DNA of 64,000 nucleotides from Niallia sp. Man26 (GCF_022049065.2 NZ_CP095743.1:2433001-2497000); one strand, 5' to 3'; shown: positions 48,942 to 58,881, counted from the stretch's first letter. Numbers and translations: made by a program. Notes: a model not told the origin generated them from the letters alone.

Positions 48942-49543
48942 AGTTTTTGCTTCTCCTTTTCGATTAAGTATATTTGCTGTTCCAATTTCGCAAGGAAAAC
49001 TTTAGCAATATTCCACGCTGTTATGCTGGCTATACATAAGAGCAGACTGTCGAAAAAGGCCGCTGTTCCAATTCTTTCGTCCATCCTGTAGTAATGGAGC
49101 AAGTATCCGTACAGCATTTCGCCAACAGAACTTCCTATAATGATCATTAAACCCTGAGTTGCCATTGTTCGATGCAGCATCACACTTAAAATAGCAAGCA
49201 TTACTGCAAGCATGACGTCTTTATCTATTAACAGCCAAACTGGATCAAGAATGCTTAAAAGCTGCAAAGCGCAATAAGCAAGCATTGTCATAAAGGCTGT
49301 CAGCACCATATAAAGCTGCTGGGACGTCCGTAGCCTGGCAGCATAAATAAAAGCTGACACTATTTGGACAAGCAGCAATACAGACACTTCCATGCCCATA
49401 AAGGGTAAATGATGAGGATATAAAATTATTGCAATAAGCAAAAAAGATGCGTATTTACTTCTATTATTATTATCTTTCTCCATAAAAAAAGTGGGTATTA
49501 ACCAGAGCATCCAAGCAAACCAAAAAAACATATTACCTTCCAT
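48938..49543 (-). CDS. yphA: YphA family membrane protein
   Basis: 201 residues with about six membrane helices (first: MFFWFAWMLWLIPTFFM) and a Lys/Glu-rich C-terminus (EQQIYLIEKEKQKL). Start ATG with GGAGAG before it. Function unknown. First gene of yphA-YIEGIA-partner, downstream of ypzI and ypfD as in B. subtilis. Confidence 0.75.
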   Translation of the reverse strand: MEGNMFFWFAWMLWLIPTFFMEKDNNNRSKYASFLLIAIILYPHHLPFMGMEVSVLLLVQIVSAFIYAARLRTSQQLYMVLTAFMTMLAYCALQLLSILDPVWLLIDKDVMLAVMLAILSVMLHRTMATQGLMIIIGSSVGEMLYGYLLHYYRMDERIGTAAFFDSLLLCIASITAWNIAKVFLAKLEQQIYLIEKEKQKL

Positions 49544-49688
49544 AACTATTCACTCTCCTACTTTTTCCATTATGTCAATTAAATATGTACTTTAAACTTA
49601 GAAAAGTAAGGTTTGGCAAATGCTGGACAAAATCCCTCTGCATAATGTGGGGTGTTATTTATCATTCTATTGATAGGGGGTGTTACAA

Positions 49689-49835
49689 GTGGGAAAGGAT
49701 CGTCAAGAGAAGAAATTAAGACAAAGCCACCGCGTCGAATCTGACCGCGACCAGGCTATCCATTATCCTGGGGCGACACGTTTACAAAGCCCTAGTGAAG
49801 GCAGAGCCTTAAACGATAATAAATCCAGTGATTGA
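49689..49835 (+). CDS. ypzI: YpzI family small protein (48 aa)
   Basis: 48 residues beginning MGKDRQEKKLRQSHRVESDR and containing AIHYPGATRLQSPSEGRA, a very conserved pattern of the YpzI family. GTG start at 49689 with AGGGGGTG before it. Highly charged, no membrane segment; likely made during sporulation but no function is known. Lies between yphA and ypfD as in B. subtilis, on the opposite strand from both. Confidence 0.88.
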   Translation: MGKDRQEKKLRQSHRVESDRDQAIHYPGATRLQSPSEGRALNDNKSSD

Positions 49836-49844
49836 CACACACTA

Positions 49845-49917
49845 AAAAGAGCTGTCCAAGAATAACCAAACGACGTTCTCCTTTAGAGAAGCTGTTTGCC
49901 CTTCTTGGACAGCTCTA
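49845..49917 (-). terminator. Long composite hairpin/terminator after ypfD
   Basis: Perfect 15-bp outer stem AGAGCTGTCCAAGAA / TTCTTGGACAGCTCT, with two further pairings inside (CAAAC/GTTTG and TTCTC/GAGAA). Read on the minus strand it is followed by five T. Much longer than the other terminators in this window. Confidence 0.75.
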
Positions 49918-49922
49918 TATTA

Positions 49923-51065
49923 TTATTGCTGCTTTAGTTTTTTCAATTGCTCGCCAATCATGTCACCTAATTGGAACCCTTTTGATTCCTCTGGCAGCTC
50001 ATATACTTCATCTTCTTCTTGCTCTTTTTCCGTCAAGTCTTTGATGTTTAAGGAAAGGCGCTGTTCCTCTTCATTCACATCAAGCACCTTCACTTGAACT
50101 GTTTGCCCTTCTTTAAGCACTTCATGCGGTGTGCCGATATGCTTATGAGCGATTTGAGAAATATGGACAAGTCCTTCTACCCCTGGGAACACTTCAACGA
50201 ATGCACCATATGAAACGATACGTTTAACTGTTCCTTCTAAAATACTGCCTTTTTCCGCTTTTTCTGCGATATTTGCCCACGGTCCTGGCAATGTATCTTT
50301 AATAGATAAGGAAATTCGGTCATTATTGCGGTCAACGCTTAAGATTTTCACATTGACTTCTTGACCTTCCTGAACAACATCTGAAGGGTTAGTGATATGC
50401 TCATGTGACAGCTGAGAGATATGCACTAAACCATCTATACCGCCCAAGTCTACGAATGCACCAAAGTCAGTTATTCTTTGAACAACCCCTTGAAGCGTCT
50501 GTCCTTCTTGCAAAGATTCAAGCAAGTTTTGTTTTTGCTTGCTTTTCTCTTCTTCAATAACAGCCTTATGGGAAAGGATTAAACGATTTTTATCCTTTTC
50601 AAGCTCTACAATCTTAAAGGAAATAGTTTTTCCTTTATAATCAGAGAAGTCTTCCACATAATGTGCTTCTACAAGCGATGCAGGAACAAAACCGCGCACA
50701 CCTAAATCAACGACAAGCCCGCCTTTTACTACATCCTTCACTTCTGCATCAAAGATTTCACCAGAGTTGAACTTTTCTTCTAAGCTTTCCCAAGCTTTTT
50801 CAGCATCGACTTTACGTTTAGACAGAACAAGAGCATCCTCTTCTACTTTAATAACTTGAAGATCAAGCTCTTCTCCTTCTGAAACTACATCTTCTGCTTT
50901 TTCAATATGAAGGCTGGACAATTCGCTAATCGGAATAATACCATCCAGTTTACTGTCACTGATGGCAATAATAACTTGTTTTTCTTCAACCTTAGTAACT
51001 TTACCTGTTACGCGGTCCCCAACTGTGTAGTTATGAACAACGATATCATTTAATTCTTCAGACAT
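49923..51065 (-). CDS. ypfD: S1-domain RNA-binding protein YpfD (ribosomal protein bS1 homologue)
   Basis: 380 residues with four S1 domains (about 15-85, 100-170, 187-257, 272-342); signatures such as [32 protein letters not shown] and [20 protein letters not shown] are visible. Shorter than the six-domain E. coli S1. RNA binding and possible ribosome association are inferred from family. AAGGAGG before ATG. Follows cmk, the usual cmk-ypfD pair. Confidence 0.94.
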   Translation of the reverse strand: MSEELNDIVVHNYTVGDRVTGKVTKVEEKQVIIAISDSKLDGIIPISELSSLHIEKAEDVVSEGEELDLQVIKVEEDALVLSKRKVDAEKAWESLEEKFNSGEIFDAEVKDVVKGGLVVDLGVRGFVPASLVEAHYVEDFSDYKGKTISFKIVELEKDKNRLILSHKAVIEEEKSKQKQNLLESLQEGQTLQGVVQRITDFGAFVDLGGIDGLVHISQLSHEHITNPSDVVQEGQEVNVKILSVDRNNDRISLSIKDTLPGPWANIAEKAEKGSILEGTVKRIVSYGAFVEVFPGVEGLVHISQIAHKHIGTPHEVLKEGQTVQVKVLDVNEEEQRLSLNIKDLTEKEQEEDEVYELPEESKGFQLGDMIGEQLKKLKQQ

Positions 51066-51242
51066 ATGTACTCCTCCTTAAACTTTTCTAATGAAATAAT
51101 GCAATAATTGCTCATTCCATATAGCTTTCATAAAAAATTAATAGAATAATAAAAATTTATTTTCTTCTATCTAACTTCTTATAAATGTGATTATTTGTCA
51201 AGTAAGAAACACTAGCGCGCTTTACAGCCGCATAAGCGGCAA

Positions 51243-51917
51243 TCAGTTTGTAATCTTATCCTCTGTCAATGCCATAATTTTGCCTACCACATCATTGATG
51301 GATAAAGAAGTCGTATCAATTTCGATTGCGTCTTCTGCTTTTTTAAGCGGAGCCACTTCTCGTTCAGAATCTAATTTATCTCTTGCTGCTATTTCCGACT
51401 TCAGCTGCTCCAAATCCGATTCAAAACCTTTAGCAATATTTTCAGTATGGCGTCTAACTGCTCTTTCCTCTACTGAAGCAAGTAAGAACACCTTTACTTC
51501 AGCATGCGGGATGACATGTGTTCCAATGTCCCTACCATCCATTACCACGCCTCCGCCGATTGCAAACCCCTGTTGTCTGCGAACCATCTCTTCACGCACT
51601 AACTTATGCTTCGCTGCAATGGACACAGAATTTGTCACATTGCTTCTGCGGATATCTTCCGTAACGTCGACGCTGTCCAAGAAAATTTTCTGTCCCTTTT
51701 CACCAGGGAAAAGCTCGATAGCCGTACTGTCTAACATACTTTCTAACGCTGCCTCGTCCTCCAAGTTAATCCCAGTGTTTAAGGCTTTTAAGGTTAGCGC
51801 CCTGTACATTGCCCCAGTATCGATATATATATAGCCTAGTTGTTCTGCTACAATTTTGGCTACTGTGCTTTTTCCGGCAGCTGCCGGTCCATCTATTGCA
51901 ATGCTGATTTTTTTCAT
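51243..51917 (-). CDS. cmk: Cytidylate kinase
   Basis: Phosphorylates CMP and dCMP. 224 residues. [18 protein letters not shown] is the P-loop; [27 protein letters not shown] and the RxxD segment follow. ATG at 51917 after TAGGAGG; 13 further residues are open upstream but do not belong to the family. Confidence 0.97.
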   Translation of the reverse strand: MKKISIAIDGPAAAGKSTVAKIVAEQLGYIYIDTGAMYRALTLKALNTGINLEDEAALESMLDSTAIELFPGEKGQKIFLDSVDVTEDIRRSNVTNSVSIAAKHKLVREEMVRRQQGFAIGGGVVMDGRDIGTHVIPHAEVKVFLLASVEERAVRRHTENIAKGFESDLEQLKSEIAARDKLDSEREVAPLKKAEDAIEIDTTSLSINDVVGKIMALTEDKITN

Positions 51918-52077
51918 ATTTCCTCCTAAAACCTTCACTATCCCAGTATCCAACATATAATTTGAAATTACTTAGAACAGAATTTTATCAGTTTTTATTT
52001 TATCATATTTTCTATCCCAATTTGTTGATTAAACCTATTAAAATCCGTACTATTTTTTCACATTTGATTTTCAAGTA

Positions 52078-52113
52078 CAAAAAAACCTTTCAGATTAAAA
52101 TCGAAAGGTTTTT
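52078..52113 (-). terminator. Terminator after ypfB
   Basis: AAAAACCTTTC...GAAAGGTTTTT with a long T run on the minus strand; isolates the ypfA-ypfB unit from cmk. Confidence 0.9.
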
Positions 52114-52119
52114 CAAGCT

Positions 52120-52302
52120 CTACTCCTGGCTAAGCCCGAGTGTTTCCAAAATGGAGGTGTAATTCGACTTAGATACCCCTTCATATTGGGCAAGCTGATG
52201 CAGTTCTGGAAGTATGTTTACTTGATGAAGTATTTGACCAGCTAGCAAAAAAAACAACTGGATGGCAATTAACTTAAACAACAACCGTTCAAATCGCTTC
52301 AT
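52120..52302 (-). CDS. ypfB: YpfB family small membrane protein
   Basis: 60 residues: KRFERLLFKLIAIQLFFLLAG forms one membrane helix after a basic start, and YEGVSKSNYTSILETLG is a soluble tail. Matches YpfB/DUF5359 in position (between ypfA and cmk) and layout. Function unknown. Confidence 0.7.
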   Translation of the reverse strand: MKRFERLLFKLIAIQLFFLLAGQILHQVNILPELHQLAQYEGVSKSNYTSILETLGLSQE

Positions 52303-52342
52303 TTTCCACTAACCTCGATTTCTGTTGTGCCCTTTTTGATAT

Positions 52343-52371
52343 TAAACAGGCGAATTCACTTTACCTGTTTA
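52343..52371. repeat. Inverted repeat between ypfA and ypfB
   Basis: TAAACAGG and CCTGTTTA (8 bp) separated by 13 bases, without a T run; a possible RNA hairpin in the ypfA-ypfB message. Confidence 0.4.
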
Positions 52372-52397
52372 GTATCGGAATATCTTATCGAGTTTAT

Positions 52398-53060
52398 TCA
52401 GATTTCCAGTCCTTTCTTACGGAAAGAAAGCTGACGGTCAAAACAGAAACGCAAGAAAAGCTGGCGGTCATTTGCGCTTACCTCGATAAATTCCAGCGGC
52501 GCTTTATTATGTGTTTCATTATAATTAATGATTTTTTTAACGATTGCCTTCACCTTTAAATAATAATAATCACCGTTTTGCATCGGCAAAACAAAGTTGG
52601 TGTACACAATGGTCTCTGCCTTAAGATTAGAACCTGCCGGCACAAGAATGGCTGCTCCGCCTGCACTTATGTCTGTTGTTATTGTCGCAAACGGCGCCAC
52701 TTCTGTGTCGTCAGAAGAGATGGCAACATCCACATTTGTTTCTACTCTGACATACTCTCTCCTCTGAATCTTAATAAACTGGTCACTGTTCGGGAAATGA
52801 AGGATAAGCATTGGTATATTGTTTTGCTTCTCTCTCCCGATAATTTCTGAGTCGAACATGTAAACCGCTCCTTGACTTGTAACAAAGCTGACCTTTAGCT
52901 GTGTTCCGTTCAGCAAGAAGACGGCCTTTTTTGTTTCAGCATGGATGGGATAATCTATATAGATTTCATTTTCTTTTCTATCAACTAAACGGCATTTATA
53001 TTTTTCTGAGTTCTCACTATGAGCTGGCTCTAATATTAACGTATCTCCGATATTTATCAC
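52398..53060 (-). CDS. ypfA: PilZ-domain c-di-GMP receptor YpfA (flagellar brake)
   Basis: Binds cyclic di-GMP and slows the flagellar motor (B. subtilis YpfA, also called MotI/DgrA). 220 residues: an N-terminal YcgR-like beta domain (about 1-95) and a PilZ domain (about 98-210). The c-di-GMP motif RRxxxR is visible in QRREYVRVE and the DxSxxG motif in TDISAGGAAIL. GTG start at 53060 with only a weak ribosome binding site, the least certain start in this region. Confidence 0.9.
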   Translation of the reverse strand: MINIGDTLILEPAHSENSEKYKCRLVDRKENEIYIDYPIHAETKKAVFLLNGTQLKVSFVTSQGAVYMFDSEIIGREKQNNIPMLILHFPNSDQFIKIQRREYVRVETNVDVAISSDDTEVAPFATITTDISAGGAAILVPAGSNLKAETIVYTNFVLPMQNGDYYYLKVKAIVKKIINYNETHNKAPLEFIEVSANDRQLFLRFCFDRQLSFRKKGLEI

Positions 53061-53160
53061 TATAGTACCACGCTTTCTTCGTTTGCTAATTAGGAATTAA
53101 TTCTTTTTACCTATATTATCGCAAAAACATCTTCCTTATCAATAGTCCACAGAAAAAAAC

Positions 53161-53208
53161 GTAGTAAAAAAGCAGCAAGGAACAAGATGCCCCTACTGCT
53201 TTTTTACT
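53161..53208 (-). terminator. Terminator after ypeB
   Basis: AGTAAAAAAGCAG...CTGCTTTTTTACT hairpin with T run on the minus strand, immediately past the ypeB stop. Confidence 0.88.
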
Positions 53209-53209
53209 A

Positions 53210-54556
53210 TTAAACAACGTCATCATATAAAGGTTCAGCATTTTTGAGTTTTTCGACTTTTTCTTCTGTGCCAGTATCAGCATTAATATAAATACGATAC
53301 GTATCATCATCCAATGTGCCGATAAATTCATAGCATAATACTTCATCGTTTAAATCATTAAGAATAACAGCCAATCCGTCTTCCATTATGTTAACATTTT
53401 TGCTGATTTTCTTTTGTGCCTCAGACTTAGATATTGCGGGATCTTTAAAATCCCGACTCTTATGCTGTTTTAAGTAATCTTCAGCAGTAAAGCCGATAAT
53501 ATTCCCATTATCTAGAGCAACTTTTATCTTAATGCTGTCAGGATAAATTCTTACCCCGTTATCCTCTGTTACATAGGTAAAGACACCGATATTGTCATAT
53601 TGCATACTTTCAAATAATGTCAAGTCTTTAAAGTCATGCTGTTTCAAAAAATCCGTTGCCTTGTTGCTAGCATCATTTAAACTGATTTTTTGTTTTTTAA
53701 CATCTCTTGAAACAATCGACCAGATTGGATATCCGCCCTTTTTGGTAATATCCATATTTGCTTCTGTTCCAGTATCTTTTTCTTTAAGAGAGACACTGTA
53801 AAATCCATATCCAGATCCTTTGCCATTCTCTGTGATGTTGACTTCCACATCACCTTTAAATGCTGCATAATCTTCGGCGATTTTTTGTGCTTCTTTTTTC
53901 GTGATTTCTTCTCCTTCTAAACTGCTGAAGTTTTCATCCTTTTTTTCCATATTAACATTTGTAACGCCAAAGCTTGTTTCTTGGTAGCCATCTACTTTGT
54001 CCTCAACAGTTTTTAAACCATCAATGATTGTATTATCTCCTTGCTTATTCGTTGCCAAGGCCATCTCAACGTCCATCCAGCGTAAATTGTTTTCTAGAAC
54101 TAGATGCTGCACATTGCGCAATTCATCTTGAATATCCTTTGCATCTCCATACAGCTTTTTCAATGATTTATATTCCTTATCGGACAGTGGTTCATCATCT
54201 AAATTTCGGACAGCCGTCCGGTAGCTGAAATCTCCGATATTTGCTAAAAATTCCTCTGTCTTATTGAATGGCAATAAAGTGAGCGGCAGCTGGCCAACAT
54301 CGCTATGGGCCTGTGAAGTTATTCTCCATACTTCCGCCAGTGACGGAGACAGTGATTCTTGTGAATTCATCGCAAGTGTTGTTCCAATTTGATCATGAAG
54401 CAAATCTATTTGATAGGAAAGATCATGGAAAGCACGTTGATAGCTGTTTTCAGCATTCATTAATACTGCATTTTTTTCCTTATGTTCTTGATAGCCCCAA
54501 AATGCTGCACCTGCAACTCCGATTGTCAAAATACCTATCAATATCCCTCTAAGCAT
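53210..54556 (-). CDS. ypeB: Germination protein YpeB
   Basis: Partner of SleB: each is needed to keep the other stable in the dormant spore, and YpeB is thought to hold SleB inactive. 448 residues. N-terminal membrane helix (about 3-20), a helical domain (about 25-195) and a C-terminal part with PepSY domains (EITKKEAQKIAEDY; SLNDASNKATDFLKQH; AISKSEAQKKISKN). Directly follows sleB by 16 bases. Confidence 0.95.
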   Translation of the reverse strand: MLRGILIGILTIGVAGAAFWGYQEHKEKNAVLMNAENSYQRAFHDLSYQIDLLHDQIGTTLAMNSQESLSPSLAEVWRITSQAHSDVGQLPLTLLPFNKTEEFLANIGDFSYRTAVRNLDDEPLSDKEYKSLKKLYGDAKDIQDELRNVQHLVLENNLRWMDVEMALATNKQGDNTIIDGLKTVEDKVDGYQETSFGVTNVNMEKKDENFSSLEGEEITKKEAQKIAEDYAAFKGDVEVNITENGKGSGYGFYSVSLKEKDTGTEANMDITKKGGYPIWSIVSRDVKKQKISLNDASNKATDFLKQHDFKDLTLFESMQYDNIGVFTYVTEDNGVRIYPDSIKIKVALDNGNIIGFTAEDYLKQHKSRDFKDPAISKSEAQKKISKNVNIMEDGLAVILNDLNDEVLCYEFIGTLDDDTYRIYINADTGTEEKVEKLKNAEPLYDDVV

Positions 54557-54572
54557 TTAACGTTCACCCCTT

Positions 54573-55622
54573 TTATTTACAGAATATGTGCTTGCCTATT
54601 TGCTTAATTTGCGGTCTTGACCAAATCCAACCGCTAGTTGCGGTTGCTGGGTTAAAATAATAGATAGCATTTCCTGTAGGGTCCCATCCATTTATAGCGT
54701 CAAGGACAGCTTGTTTTGCCGTCTCATTAGGTGTCAGCCAGATTTGTCCATCTGCAACAGCTGTGAACGCTCTTGGTTCAAAGATAACCCCTGATACTGT
54801 ATTCGGAAACGAAGGGCTAGTCACCCGGTTAAGAATGACAGAAGCAACAGCAACCTGACCGATATAAGGCTCACCTCTTGATTCTCCATAAACGGCATTT
54901 GCCATTAGCTGAATATCATTCTGTGAGAAACCGTTAGGAACATTAGCAGCTGTCGGCGTTTTTTTCTTCACCGATTCGCCAGCATTCGCTTTTGGCGGAG
55001 TTGCCTTTGTATTATTGTTTGCGACATTATTGTTAGTGTTTGCTTTATTATTGGCTCCAGCGTTATTTGCTTTTGATTGATTTGTTTGTTTTTTTGTTGC
55101 TGGTTTTTGTGTTGCTGGTTTTTGCTGATTATTATTTGCTGCCTTATTTGTATTAGTTCCTGTGTTTGACTTATTAGCAGTCCCTGACTTATTTGCATTG
55201 CCAGCCTTGTTTTTATTTGCAGAAGGTGTTTTTTGCTTATTCAAATCTGTCCCACCGTAATGTGAGAATTTTTTCCCGGTGTCAATTTGTTCTTTTACAA
55301 ATTGCTCATTATACTTTGATGCTTTAGCTAGCTTTAGTTTTGTTTGCCAGCCGGCGAGTCCGTCAATTGGCAGCCCGAATTCATATTGGAAGTTTCTTAA
55401 TGCCCAATATGTTTTCCAGCCAAAGACTCCATCAATTTTGCCATTGTAAAATCCTATATATTGGAGTCTTGCTTGCAATTCAATTACATCATCTCCAACA
55501 GCACCTTGCTGAATCACTTGATTCGAGAACGCTTCCGCTTTATGCTCCACATTCGCTAATGTTGCTAGAATGATACAGGCGGAAATTACGACAGAAATTT
55601 TCGTTAAGAACTTTTTATTCAT
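54573..55622 (-). CDS. sleB: Spore cortex-lytic enzyme SleB
   Basis: Lytic transglycosylase that breaks down cortex peptidoglycan at germination. 349 residues: signal peptide (about 1-31), peptidoglycan-binding domain (about 38-95, DDVIELQARLQYIGFYNGK), a long Asn/Lys/Thr-rich linker (about 125-215), and the catalytic hydrolase domain with ANAVYGESRGEPYIGQVAVA (catalytic Glu). The B. subtilis enzyme has about 305 residues, so the extra length is mostly linker. Expected sigma-G control; I found no convincing sigma-G promoter by eye. Confidence 0.95.
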   Translation of the reverse strand: MNKKFLTKISVVISACIILATLANVEHKAEAFSNQVIQQGAVGDDVIELQARLQYIGFYNGKIDGVFGWKTYWALRNFQYEFGLPIDGLAGWQTKLKLAKASKYNEQFVKEQIDTGKKFSHYGGTDLNKQKTPSANKNKAGNANKSGTANKSNTGTNTNKAANNNQQKPATQKPATKKQTNQSKANNAGANNKANTNNNVANNNTKATPPKANAGESVKKKTPTAANVPNGFSQNDIQLMANAVYGESRGEPYIGQVAVASVILNRVTSPSFPNTVSGVIFEPRAFTAVADGQIWLTPNETAKQAVLDAINGWDPTGNAIYYFNPATATSGWIWSRPQIKQIGKHIFCK

Positions 55623-55687
55623 GCGTGTTACCCCCAGATGTGAATACTATTTGTCATTGACTCTATTTTTTGTAGCCACTTGGTTTT

Positions 55688-55730
55688 TATGCAAAAAAAA
55701 AGAAAATGAACAATTTCATTTTCTTTTTAA
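55688..55730 (-). terminator. Terminator after prsW
   Basis: AAAAAGAAAATGAA...TTCATTTTCTTTTT hairpin with a nine-T run on the minus strand. Confidence 0.88.
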
Positions 55731-55790
55731 GGGATATATTCGCATATTTTAAGCTTTATAAAAGGCTAAAGACGGCCTTTCATGCGCGCT

Positions 55791-56465
55791 CTATAGGTTT
55801 GCCTTCATATATTTGCTGACATGTTCCCGACTCAGCTCTCTTGCCATTTTAACTTTTCTCAAACCAAGCCACCAAAGAAACAGCATGAACGGCGTAATGA
55901 ACAAAAGCCAATTTTTTTGAAATGTTAATATATAATCGTAAATCCCATGTAGGATGAACGGTACAATTAAGGAATAGAAGATCCATTTGCTTTTTGGCAT
56001 AGTAAACTTCCCTTTACCAAGGTAATAGCCCATGATAACACCAAAAAGAGCATGGCTTGATACAGGCAGCAAGGCTCTTCCTAATGCATATTCCACACCA
56101 TTTGCTACAAGATAAAGAATGTTTTCAACAGTCGCAAAGCCAAGTGATATGGACACTCCATAAATGATTCCATCATATGGTTCATCAAACTCAATATGCT
56201 GATAAGCTGTAAAGAACAAAATAAACCATTTGAAAAACTCCTCTAAGAGGCTCGTTGTTACAAAGGAATTCAATAAATGAGATGGAACAGCTTCTTCGAC
56301 GCGAAGAACATATTGGATAAACATGATTGGAAAAACAAGCAGAGCACCTGTTATAAATGCTCTAAACACTAGCGCTATCGGTTCTGATTCATATTGATCT
56401 TTTAAATAAAAATAACTTAAAAGCGCCAAGCCAGGTGCAATACCAGCGGATAGTATGGCTAACAT
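55791..56465 (-). CDS. prsW: Membrane protease PrsW
   Basis: Site-1 protease that starts cleavage of the anti-sigma factor RsiW to release sigma-W under envelope stress. 224 residues, about seven membrane helices. The EEFFKW motif (the conserved EExxK) is near residue 88, with ATVEN and the His in SSHALFG as the other active-site elements. 45 bases after ypdA, probably co-transcribed. Confidence 0.93.
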   Translation of the reverse strand: MLAILSAGIAPGLALLSYFYLKDQYESEPIALVFRAFITGALLVFPIMFIQYVLRVEEAVPSHLLNSFVTTSLLEEFFKWFILFFTAYQHIEFDEPYDGIIYGVSISLGFATVENILYLVANGVEYALGRALLPVSSHALFGVIMGYYLGKGKFTMPKSKWIFYSLIVPFILHGIYDYILTFQKNWLLFITPFMLFLWWLGLRKVKMARELSREHVSKYMKANL

Positions 56466-56510
56466 TCGCTCTTTCCCTCTCCCTTTTTGCCAGCGAACTT
56501 TTGCGGATTC

Positions 56511-57473
56511 TTATTTTCTTGCCGCTATCGCTTCAGCTATCTGGTCCCCATGGAACCTGCCATTTTCAATAAATATTTCGTTTGCATTATTGCCAGCTGC
56601 AATTACCCCGGCGATGAAAATTCCTTCCACATTCGTTTCCATAGTGTCCGGATTAAATACAGGCCTGCCAGAGTCTGCTTCGATTTCGACTCCCATCTTC
56701 TTAATAAATCCGTGATCAGGATGATATCCAGTCATCGCAAACACGAAATCATTCGCAATTTCCTTATTCTCACCTTGCTTCTTATACGTTAAGGTTTTTT
56801 CTTTAATTTCTACCACTTCTGAAGCAAATTCCATTTTTATAACACCGTTTCTGACAAGGGCTTCAAACTCTGGAAGAATCCACGGCTTAATGCTGCTTGA
56901 ATATTCTGTGCCTCTGTACAATACCGTTACGCGGGCTCCTGCTTTCACCAATTCAATCGCAGCATCCACACTTGAGTTTTTTCCGCCGATTACTGTTACA
57001 TCATGATTAAAATACGGGTGCGCTTCCTTAAAATAGTGGCTAACCTTAGGTAAATCCTCCCCTGGTACATTCATATAGTTCGGGTGGTCATAATACCCAG
57101 TTGCGACAATCACGTAATTGGCGCGGTATTCTCCCTTTGAGGTTTGCAATTTGAACAGATTATTTTCCTTTGTTACATTCTGCACTTCTTCATATGCATG
57201 AATCCTTAAGTTTTTTCGTTTTGCTACTTCTCTATAATACACAAGCGCCTGATTTCGGTTTGGTTTATATTGTTCAGTAAGAAAGGCCACATCCCCAATT
57301 TCCAGCTTTTCGCTCGTGCTGAAAAAAGTCTGGTGAGTTGGATATCCATGTATCGCATTTACCACATTTCCCTTTTCAATGATAAGGGGGTTAATGTTGA
57401 TTTTTTGCAAGGCGATAGCAGCAGCTAATCCACAAGGCCCAGCACCGATTATAATCGCTTGTTCTTCGTTCAT
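56511..57473 (-). CDS. ypdA: Bacillithiol disulfide reductase YpdA (Bdr)
   Basis: FAD/NADPH flavoenzyme that reduces oxidised bacillithiol. 320 residues. FAD motif IIGAGPCGLAAAIAL with its Cys, NADPH motif VIGGKNSSVDAAIELVKAG and the C-terminal GIFIAGVIAAGN. It lacks the CxxC of thioredoxin reductase, as expected. Complements bshA and bshB1 in the same window. Between gudB and prsW as in B. subtilis. Confidence 0.94.
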   Translation of the reverse strand: MNEEQAIIIGAGPCGLAAAIALQKININPLIIEKGNVVNAIHGYPTHQTFFSTSEKLEIGDVAFLTEQYKPNRNQALVYYREVAKRKNLRIHAYEEVQNVTKENNLFKLQTSKGEYRANYVIVATGYYDHPNYMNVPGEDLPKVSHYFKEAHPYFNHDVTVIGGKNSSVDAAIELVKAGARVTVLYRGTEYSSSIKPWILPEFEALVRNGVIKMEFASEVVEIKEKTLTYKKQGENKEIANDFVFAMTGYHPDHGFIKKMGVEIEADSGRPVFNPDTMETNVEGIFIAGVIAAGNNANEIFIENGRFHGDQIAEAIAARK

Positions 57474-57540
57474 GTTAATCTCTCCTAACTTCTATACAAC
57501 TCTCATGCACAGCATGAGCAAAATATGTAAATACCTGAAA

Positions 57541-57576
57541 AAAAATCTCCTATTTATAGCATAGGAGATTTTTGGT
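57541..57576 (-). terminator. Terminator after gudB
   Basis: AAAATCTCCTAT...ATAGGAGATTTT hairpin with an eight-T run on the minus strand. Confidence 0.92.
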
Positions 57577-57603
57577 TATTATACAATAGTTTGTTATCCT
57601 AAC

Positions 57604-58881
57604 TTAAATCCAGCCGCGGAATCTTGACGCTTCCGCCATTTTTCGAACACCGACCATATAAGCAGCCAATCTCATATCCACCCTGCGGATTTGTGCTGTT
57701 TCATAAATGTTCTCAAATGATTTGCTCATTACTTTTTCCAATTTTTCTTCGACTTCTTCCTCAGTCCAGTAGAAGCCTTGATTGTTCTGAACCCACTCAA
57801 AATAAGAAACTGTTACACCGCCGGCAGATGCTAATACATCCGGCACTAAAAGAATGCCTTTTTCCGTCAAGATTGTTGTAGCTTCAAGTGTTGTAGGCCC
57901 ATTTGCCGCTTCTACCACAATGCTTGCTTTAATATTATGAGCATTTTTTTCAGTGATTTGGTTTTCAATTGCTGCAGGAACCAATATATCACAATCCAAT
58001 TCCAAGAGCTCTTGGTTTGTAATCGTATTGTTAAATAAATTCGTTACCGTTCCGAAGCTGTCTCTTCTGTCGAGAAGATAGTCAATATCTAAACCATTTG
58101 GATCATGCAAAGCACCATATGCATCGGAAATTCCGATTACCTTAGCACCAGCATCATGCATAAATTTCGCTAAAAAGCTGCCTGCATTTCCAAAGCCTTG
58201 CACAACAACTCTTGCTCCTTTAATTTCGATGCCTTTTCTCTTGGCCGCTTCTCGGATGCAGATTGTCACACCTTTAGCAGTTGCCGTTTCCCTTCCATGT
58301 GAGCCTCCTAGTACGAGAGGCTTGCCTGTAATAAAGCCAGGTGAGTTGAACTCATCAATTCTGCTGTACTCGTCCATCATCCATGCCATTATTTGTGAGT
58401 TCGTGAAAACATCAGGTGCAGGAATATCCTTTGTCGGGCCGACAATCTGACTGATTGCTCTTACATAGCCTCTGCTCAATCTCTCCAGCTCTCTGAAGGA
58501 CATGTCACGAGGATCGCAGACAATTCCACCTTTACCGCCGCCATATGGAAGATCAACAATTCCGCATTTTAGGCTCATCCAGATAGAAAGTGCCTTTACC
58601 TCTGTTTCTGTAACTTGAGGGTGGAATCTGATCCCTCCCTTTGTTGGGCCGACTGCATCATTATGCTGTGCCCGGTAGCCAGTGAATATTTTCACACTGC
58701 CATCGTCCATCCTTACAGGTATCTTCACTGTCATCATACGGATCGGTTCCTTCAGTAGTTCATACACCTCATCAGAATATCCTAGCTTATTCAATGCCTT
58801 ATGAATGATCGTTTGTGTTGATTTTAAAACATCGTGTTGCTCTTCAACAATCTTTTTTTCATTAGACTTTTTGGCTACCAT
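57604..58881 (-). CDS. gudB: NAD-specific glutamate dehydrogenase GudB
   Basis: Catabolic glutamate dehydrogenase (glutamate to 2-oxoglutarate). 425 residues. GPTKGGIRFHP, the catalytic Lys in LPYGGGKGGI, and VVQGFGNAGSFLAKFMHDAG (NAD binding) are present. The nine-base duplication that disables gudB in laboratory B. subtilis is not seen. TTAGGAGG before ATG. Confidence 0.95.
   Translation of the reverse strand: MVAKKSNEKKIVEEQHDVLKSTQTIIHKALNKLGYSDEVYELLKEPIRMMTVKIPVRMDDGSVKIFTGYRAQHNDAVGPTKGGIRFHPQVTETEVKALSIWMSLKCGIVDLPYGGGKGGIVCDPRDMSFRELERLSRGYVRAISQIVGPTKDIPAPDVFTNSQIMAWMMDEYSRIDEFNSPGFITGKPLVLGGSHGRETATAKGVTICIREAAKRKGIEIKGARVVVQGFGNAGSFLAKFMHDAGAKVIGISDAYGALHDPNGLDIDYLLDRRDSFGTVTNLFNNTITNQELLELDCDILVPAAIENQITEKNAHNIKASIVVEAANGPTTLEATTILTEKGILLVPDVLASAGGVTVSYFEWVQNNQGFYWTEEEVEEKLEKVMSKSFENIYETAQIRRVDMRLAAYMVGVRKMAEASRFRGWI

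Noticed and set aside
57604..58881. Inactivating tandem duplication in gudB as in B. subtilis 168
   Set aside because: The frame reads through with normal family motifs and no repeated nine-base unit was found.
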